The translations under genes and the position numbers were made by a program. The notes beneath the pieces were generated by a model. That model was given only the letters and a program-made list of their open reading frames with translations, had not been told where the DNA came from and did no database searches. Positions 35,581 to 39,847 of a stretch of 39,847 nucleotides of DNA are shown in pieces. This DNA comes from Gammaproteobacteria bacterium (GTDB lineage: Bacteria > Pseudomonadota > Gammaproteobacteria > JACCYU01): contig JACCYU010000025.1 of assembly GCA_013696315.1 (NCBI GenBank), positions 1 to 39,847 of the forward strand. The letters are read 5' to 3'. How positions within the stretch are numbered: the stretch's first letter is position 1; each line of letters starts with the position of its first letter.

Positions 35581-35582
35581 CT

Positions 35583-36411
35583 TTAAGTTCCCCGCTTGAG
35601 GCTCCACAACTGGAGCACATTAATAACGAACAGCAAAATGAACGAGACGATCAGCATCACCACCCCCAGCGCAGCCGCGCCGGCGTAGTCGTATTGCTCC
35701 AGCTTGGTAATGATCAAAAGCGGCGTGATCTCGGTGCGGTACGGCATGTTGCCGGATATGAATACCACCGAGCCGTACTCGCCGATCGCGCGCGCGAACG
35801 CCAGCGCAAAGCCGGTGAGCAACGCCGGCCACAACGCCGGCATGATGACACGGCGAAAAATCTGCCAGCGATGCGCGCCCAGACTGGCCGCGGCCTCCTC
35901 AAGCTCCTTTTCCAGATCCTGCAGCACCGGTTGTACCGTGCGCACCACGAACGGCAGGCCGATAAAGGTAAGCGCCACGATGACGCCCAGTTCGGTATAG
36001 GCGACCCGTATACCTAACGGTTCCAGCCATTGTCCGATCCAGCCGTTGTAGGCGTACAGCGAGGTCAGGGTGATGCCGGCCACCGCGGTCGGCAGCGCGA
36101 AGGGCAGATCCACCATTGCGTCGACTACCCGCTTGCCGGGAAAGCTGTAGCGCACCAGCACCCAGGCGGTTAGCAACCCCAACACGAGGTTGATGACGGC
36201 GCCGACTAGCGACGCGCCGAACGTGATGCGGTAGGACGCGATCGAGCGCTGATCCGTCGCCACCACCCAAAAATCCGCCAGTGACAGTTCGAACGCTTTC
36301 AGTACGAGCGCCGCCAGCGGGATCATCACCAGCAAAGTCATGTACATCAGGGTGAAGCCCATCGTCAGGCCAAAGCCCGGTAGCACGCTTTGGGGCTTAA
36401 AAAGAGCTCAT
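35583..36411 (-). CDS. cysT: Sulfate ABC transporter permease CysT (CysU); start region contains a one-base surplus
   Basis: CysT is the partner permease of CysW. From 36386 (GTG) the frame gives 267 intact residues: LPGFGLTMGFTLMYMTLLV, SYRITFGASL, DLPFALPTAVAGITLTSLY, the EAA loop LEEAAASLGAHRWQIFRRVI and ARAIGEYGSVVFISGN. Family members start a few residues earlier, with Ser-rich residues then SVLPGFG. That start is visible as ATG at 36411 (MSSF), but it is separated by one extra A in the A5 run 36399-36403 (T5 on the coding strand). Removing one base yields MSSFKPQSVLPGFG. As written, translation from 36411 ends after four codons at UAA. Use 35583-36386 for the undisturbed frame. Confidence 0.88.
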
Positions 36412-36475
36412 TGCCGCCGCCGCATGCCCGCGCTGATGAGCCGGACGTTAGAAAAATCAAGTCGCATATCATTCT

Positions 36476-37907
36476 CTACACGGAAATGGGGTACCGCACC
36501 TGGCGTCGCGCCAGATGTTCGGCAAGTTCGATGGCTTGTTGTTGAATTTCGTGGGCGGCGATGGACTCCCACAATTCGCCTACGCGCAGACTGCCGAGCG
36601 CGAACAGTGAGGACCAAGTTCGGCCGCCGGCCGATTGCAGGCGGCCAAGTTCGTCAGTACGAAGGCCAAGCCCGGCCATCCCAGGCCGCGCGACGCCGGT
36701 GCGCAGCAGGTTATGCAACAACGGGGAATCGCCTCGACGCGGATCGAGTTCGAATCCCAGACTGCTGATCACGCAGTGCACGGCTTGTATAGACTGATTC
36801 CCGCCAACTTCCCGCAACGCCACCTCCAGCGCCGCGGAGGTAGCGCGGATTTCTCCGATTCTGCCCTTGTGGATCGTCAGGCGCCCCCTATCTTTAAGAG
36901 CATTCAGTTGTAGCGCGACTTCGGATGCGATGCGATGGCGATGCGCATCCCAGTACGAACGCGCATGGCGCAGAAAACGCTGGCGCTCCGGTATGGTTAG
37001 TCCGCGCCAAAGCGCCTGAGCCTGATGGCGCGCCGCGTCCATGCGCCATTGCCACGGCCGGCCCGTCCGCCTGGCTTCCTCCACGCCGCCGCGTAATTCG
37101 CGCATCAACGCGCGTAGGCCGACGCTTGTCAACGGCTCGCAGCACCCGTGATCGTCGCTGTGCGCCTGGGGAATGAGGCCGTTACGGGACACGGCGTGGA
37201 TATGTCCCCGATGATCGTGACGTTCAAGGGTTAACAACGCGTCTACCATCGAAAGACCCGTGCCGACGATCAGCACATCGGCGTCGGGACGCGGCGGCTG
37301 GCTCTGTAAATCCCAGGCGTGCAGCACCCGCGCGTCCGGCGAACGCAAGCCGGGGAAGCCGCCCGTGCGACGCGGCGTGTTGCCCACCGCCAGTATCACC
37401 AGCGGCGCGTAGAGGCAGCGGCCATCGGATAGCCCGATGCTCCACAGGCCGCGCTCGACTTGCTCGCAATACATCGCGGAGTACCGAAGATGGGTGAACA
37501 CGGCGCCAGCTTGATTGACGGCGACGTTCAGCTCCTGGCATACGTAGTCGCCGAACCAGCCACGTGGGGGTGAAACTGCTTTCATCCACGCCGGCCGCTC
37601 CGCCCCTCGCTTGCGCGCGGGCCTGTGCCCAGCGTGTGTAATGCTGGTCGTCATCGTTACGCAGGCTCATGTGTTTCGCCCGCGTGTTTAGCAGGTGGCA
37701 GCTCAAACGCGTGCCGTACGCTACACCGCGGCCAAGCCGTACGCTTGGTTCGATGATCGCCAGCCGCGGCGGCGAAGCCCGACGCAACAGGTGGATCGCG
37801 GCGACAACGCCGGCATAACCGCCGCCAATAATCACTACGTCGTAGTGCGGCGCACGTGCGGCCCGGCCGCCCCGCTGTGGCAAATGCAACGAGGCTTCTC
37901 GACTCAT
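36476..37907 (-). pseudogene. FAD/NAD(P)-binding oxidoreductase, COG4529 (YdhS-like, NAD_binding_9), one-base frameshift
   Basis: This encodes a flavoprotein of about 476 residues once one base is removed. The N-terminal half has the dinucleotide fold DVVIIGGGYAGVVAAIHLLRR, then LGRGVAYGTRLSCHLLNTRA and LRNDDDQHYTRWA, all typical of COG4529. A second fold has the diagnostic DVLIVGTGLSMVDALLTLERH. At 37566-37570 a run of five G (C5 on the coding strand) breaks the frame; with four, the join reads FTPRGWFGDYV, matching the family pattern. The ATG at 37907 is preceded by AGGGA. The family's reaction is not established. It sits between the TOBE gene and cysT in a sulfate-uptake operon, so a redox role in sulfur or organosulfur metabolism is a fair but unproven inference. 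Confidence 0.8.
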
Positions 37908-37938
37908 GAGTTCGGTCCCTGATTGGTGGATACGCGCG

Positions 37939-38149
37939 CTACAACTTGCCGACCAGGACGTCGGTAGACTTGAACAAGGCCACCGCTTCGTCACCACCTG
38001 CAGATCGACACCGCGAATCGAGCTGGAGGTGATTACCGCGGTGATTATCCCCGCAGGTGTTTCCACCTCGACCTCCGACACCACCGGGCCGTCGTTATGC
38101 GCAACACGGTGCCGCGAAATTGATTACGTGTGTTTACGGTTATAGACAT
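37939..38149 (-). pseudogene. Small TOBE-domain (Mop/SsuF-like) molybdate/pterin-binding protein, two one-base deletions
   Basis: A single TOBE domain of about 70 residues can be read only by crossing three frames: MSITVNTRNQFRGTVLRI from ATG 38149, then DGPVVSEVEVETPAGIITAV followed by ITSSSIRGVDLQ, then GDEAVALFKSTDVLVGKL and the stop at 37939. One base is missing near 38094-38098 and one near 37996-38001. Such Mop-type proteins bind molybdate or tungstate as oligomers. The closest functional analogue I know is SsuF, encoded at the end of the Pseudomonas ssu organosulfur operon. It lies between sbp and the flavoprotein gene, which starts 32 bases after its stop. A conventional gene caller would miss it. 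Confidence 0.75.
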
Positions 38150-38223
38150 GACTAAGTGCTCCTGGGGTTAGGGGGCACGCGTCGGCGTACCCCGGCTGAG
38201 TGATTCGGATCGATAACAGAAGG

Positions 38224-39237
38224 TCAACGGCCTTCGCTATAAATCTGGTCGAAAAGTCCGCCGTCGTCGAAGTGTTTGGTCTGTGCTTCGTCCCAACCGC
38301 CAAAGTCGTCGATGGTTACCAGCGGAATCTCTTTGAACTGATCCTTGTACTGGGCGGCGATCTGCGGATTACGCGGACGGTAATAGTGCTTGCCCGCGAT
38401 CTCCTGACCCTCTTTGGTATACAAATACTTGAGGTACGCGGTGGCCACCTCGCGCGTACCGCGATCGTCCACGACATCGTCGACCACCGATACCGGCGGC
38501 TCGGCGAGAATGGACTGCGAGGGATAGACGATCTCAAATTGGCCCGGCCCCAGCTCCTCAATGGCAAGAAAGGCCTCGTTCTCCCAGGACAGGAACACGT
38601 CGCCGATGCCACGCTGTACGAAAGTCGTCGTGCTGCCGCGCGCGCCGGAGTCCAGCACCGGCACGTTTTGGAACAATTTGGTTACAAATTCTTGCGCCTT
38701 TGCTTCCGAGCCGTATTCCTTTTCCGCCCAGGTCCACGCCGCCAGATAGTTCCAGCGCGCGCCGCCGGAGGTTTTGGGATTGGGTGTTATCACGCTCACG
38801 CCGGGTTTGACGATGTCGTCCCAGTCCTCGATACCTTTGGCATTACCCGTGCGCACCAGCAATACGATCGTCGATGTGTAGGGCGCGCTGCTGTTGGGCA
38901 GGCGAGTCTGCCAGTCTTCTGGAATCAGCTCGGCCTCCGTGTACAAGGCGTCGATGTCTCCGGCCAGCGCCAGGGTCACGACGTCGGCCTCCAGCCCATC
39001 GATCACCGAACGGGCCTGGCTGCCCGAGCCGCCGTGCGACTGGTTGATAGTGACCGTGTCGCCGGTCTTCTCCTGGTAGTATTTGGCGAAGGCGGCGTTA
39101 AACTCGGTATAGAGTTCGCGTGTAGGGTCGTACGATACGTTGAGCAGTTCGTACTCCTCGGCCGAGGCGAGCGATGCCGCGCCGATGATGGCGGTCGCCG
39201 TCGCCGCCACGATTAAACGCTTATATCTAAGTTTCAT
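38224..39237 (-). CDS. sbp: Periplasmic sulfate-binding protein Sbp
   Basis: Sbp captures sulfate in the periplasm and delivers it to CysTWA. The 337-residue precursor has a Sec signal peptide with cleavage after about residue 26 (SLASA before [17 protein letters not shown]). It then has family motifs [73 protein letters not shown] and [19 protein letters not shown]. The gene is intact. It follows the porin gene by 34 bases on the same strand and precedes the TOBE gene by 74 bases. With the native first gene disrupted by an IS element, its promoter status is uncertain. Confidence 0.95.
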   Translation of the reverse strand: MKLRYKRLIVAATATAIIGAASLASAEEYELLNVSYDPTRELYTEFNAAFAKYYQEKTGDTVTINQSHGGSGSQARSVIDGLEADVVTLALAGDIDALYTEAELIPEDWQTRLPNSSAPYTSTIVLLVRTGNAKGIEDWDDIVKPGVSVITPNPKTSGGARWNYLAAWTWAEKEYGSEAKAQEFVTKLFQNVPVLDSGARGSTTTFVQRGIGDVFLSWENEAFLAIEELGPGQFEIVYPSQSILAEPPVSVVDDVVDDRGTREVATAYLKYLYTKEGQEIAGKHYYRPRNPQIAAQYKDQFKEIPLVTIDDFGGWDEAQTKHFDDGGLFDQIYSEGR

Positions 39238-39271
39238 GGTGTGATTACTCTTGGTTTTAAGTGACGTGGAA

Positions 39272-39724
39272 TCAAAAGCTCACCTGCAAACGCGACAGGG
39301 CGACCTTCTCCTTAGGGAAGCCAGACGCGCCGCTGAAAGAGTCGAAGTCCGTTTGAAAGTAGGCAACTGCGGCTTTCAGGTTCTTCGTGAGATACCAGTT
39401 CAGACCTAAGCCCCAGGTTTTGGCCTCGGAGATCGAGCCGGCCGGATCGGCATAGAGCGGGAAGGCATCGTCGTCCAGGTCAAGCCATCCGAAGCGCGCC
39501 GCCACTTCGAACGCGCCCCAGCCGCCGCTACCGACGGGCTTGTATGGCTCGATGCCCGCGTAACTGGCGTCCTCACCCGTCAACACGAACACCGCTGTGG
39601 CCTGCGCGGCCTCATGCGACAGCTCGGCCACGGTGGCGCCGTCGGTGACGTCGAGCTCCGAGCGGATGTACTCCGTCAGTACGCCGAAGGATCCGACGTA
39701 GTAATAACCCTGGGGTGACCAGAG
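39272..39724 (-). pseudogene. Phosphate-selective porin O/P-type outer-membrane porin, 5' end removed by an IS insertion
   Basis: Only the last 150 or so residues of this outer-membrane beta-barrel remain. The C-terminus shows the Porin_O_P pattern: SPQGYYYVGSFGVLTEYIRS, GWGAFEVAARFGWLDL, KTWGLGLNWYLTKNLKAAVAYFQTDF and the terminal strand LSRLQVSF ending in Phe, the signal for BAM insertion. Upstream of the Trp-Ser-Pro-Gln codons, family resemblance stops and an IS3-type end begins. The frame stays open by chance to 39799 inside the IS. Standing 34 bases before sbp on the same strand, it was probably the first gene of the operon and an entry channel for sulfate or related anions. Confidence 0.8.
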
Positions 39725-39847
39725 AGGTGGCCCCACAAAATCGGACAGCGGGATAAGTGGAGCTCTGCAACAATGGGCGAGAGATTGCCCGAGGAGCAAA
39801 GAGCATGAGACGACCCCGCCGTAACCACACAGCGGTATTCAAAGCGA
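39725..39847 (+). mobile_element. Left end of an IS3-family insertion sequence (runs off the window)
   Basis: The element begins between about 39722 and 39728, where porin similarity ends. The first bases, around GGTGGCCCCACAAAATCGGA, have the layout of IS3-group terminal repeats. About 77 bases further on is a transposase OrfA start with ribosome-binding site GAGGAG. The right end, the target duplication and OrfB are outside the window. Confidence 0.75.
39805..39847 (+). CDS. IS3-family transposase OrfA, N-terminal 14 codons
   Basis: ATG at 39805 behind GAGGAG gives MRRPRRNHTAVFKA before the window ends. This is the standard start of IS3-group OrfA proteins (RRNH followed by FKA, leading to a helix-turn-helix). 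It is encoded on the opposite strand to the interrupted porin. Only the beginning is visible, so the subgroup cannot be set. Confidence 0.75.
   Translation, partial: MRRPRRNHTAVFKA

Noticed and set aside
1-39847. CRISPR array, prophage, restriction or other defence island, integrative element att sites at the three tRNAs
   Set aside because: No regularly spaced repeats, phage genes or integrases were seen, and no duplicated tRNA 3' ends flank the tRNA genes.

Overview
The window is GC-rich chromosomal DNA from a gammaproteobacterium. The evidence is gene content and order. A block tig-clpP-clpX-lon-hup-(tRNA-Val, tRNA-Asp)-ppiD-fabI-peptide ABC transporter-mltD-methyltransferase-rnhA-dnaQ (about 2.1-23.3 kb) follows the order I recall from Pseudomonas. 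It is followed directly by a second block, smpB/ratA-rnfH/bamE-fur-recN-nadK-hrcA-grpE-dnaK-dnaJ (23.4-33.6 kb), which in Pseudomonas lies elsewhere on the chromosome. HrcA, an epsilon subunit encoded next to RNase HI, and a Fur without the CxxC zinc pair suggest a lineage outside the enterics. I cannot name the genus.

Layout. 0-0.74 kb: 3' end of a sulfatase gene, cut by the window edge and frameshifted. 0.87-1.78 kb: CPBP-family membrane protease, minus strand. 1.96-2.05 kb: tRNA-Leu. 2.1-11 kb: proteostasis block (trigger factor, ClpXP, Lon, HU, two tRNAs, PpiD). 11.1-18.4 kb: FabI (minus strand), then a four-gene peptide-type ABC operon with a membrane-tethered binding protein, two unusually long permeases and a fused double ATPase. 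18.4-21.2 kb: PP2C phosphatase and MltD (minus strand; mltD split by a frameshift). 21.3-23.3 kb: methyltransferase, RNase HI, DNA polymerase III epsilon. 23.4-33.6 kb: trans-translation, outer-membrane assembly, iron regulation, DNA repair, NAD kinase and the DnaK chaperone operon. 33.6-39.7 kb: a minus-strand sulfur-acquisition operon read from right to left as porin, sbp, a small TOBE protein, a COG4529-type flavoprotein, cysT, cysW, cysA. The porin is truncated by the left end of an IS3-family element that runs off the window.

How it fits together. Most of the window is protein quality control and stress biology. Lon and DnaK have recognisable sigma-32-type promoters, and HrcA is encoded without any CIRCE operator that I can see here. 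The right end is sulfate uptake with two accessory genes, a SsuF-like TOBE protein and a COG4529 flavoprotein, whose place in a sulfate operon is the most interesting functional hint. Six single-base indels fall in 35.0-38.1 kb (cysW x2, cysT, flavoprotein, TOBE x2), against two in the rest of the window. They look more like consensus errors than decay, but they follow directly behind an IS-disrupted first gene, so the question is open. No CRISPR array, prophage, plasmid origin or defence system was seen.
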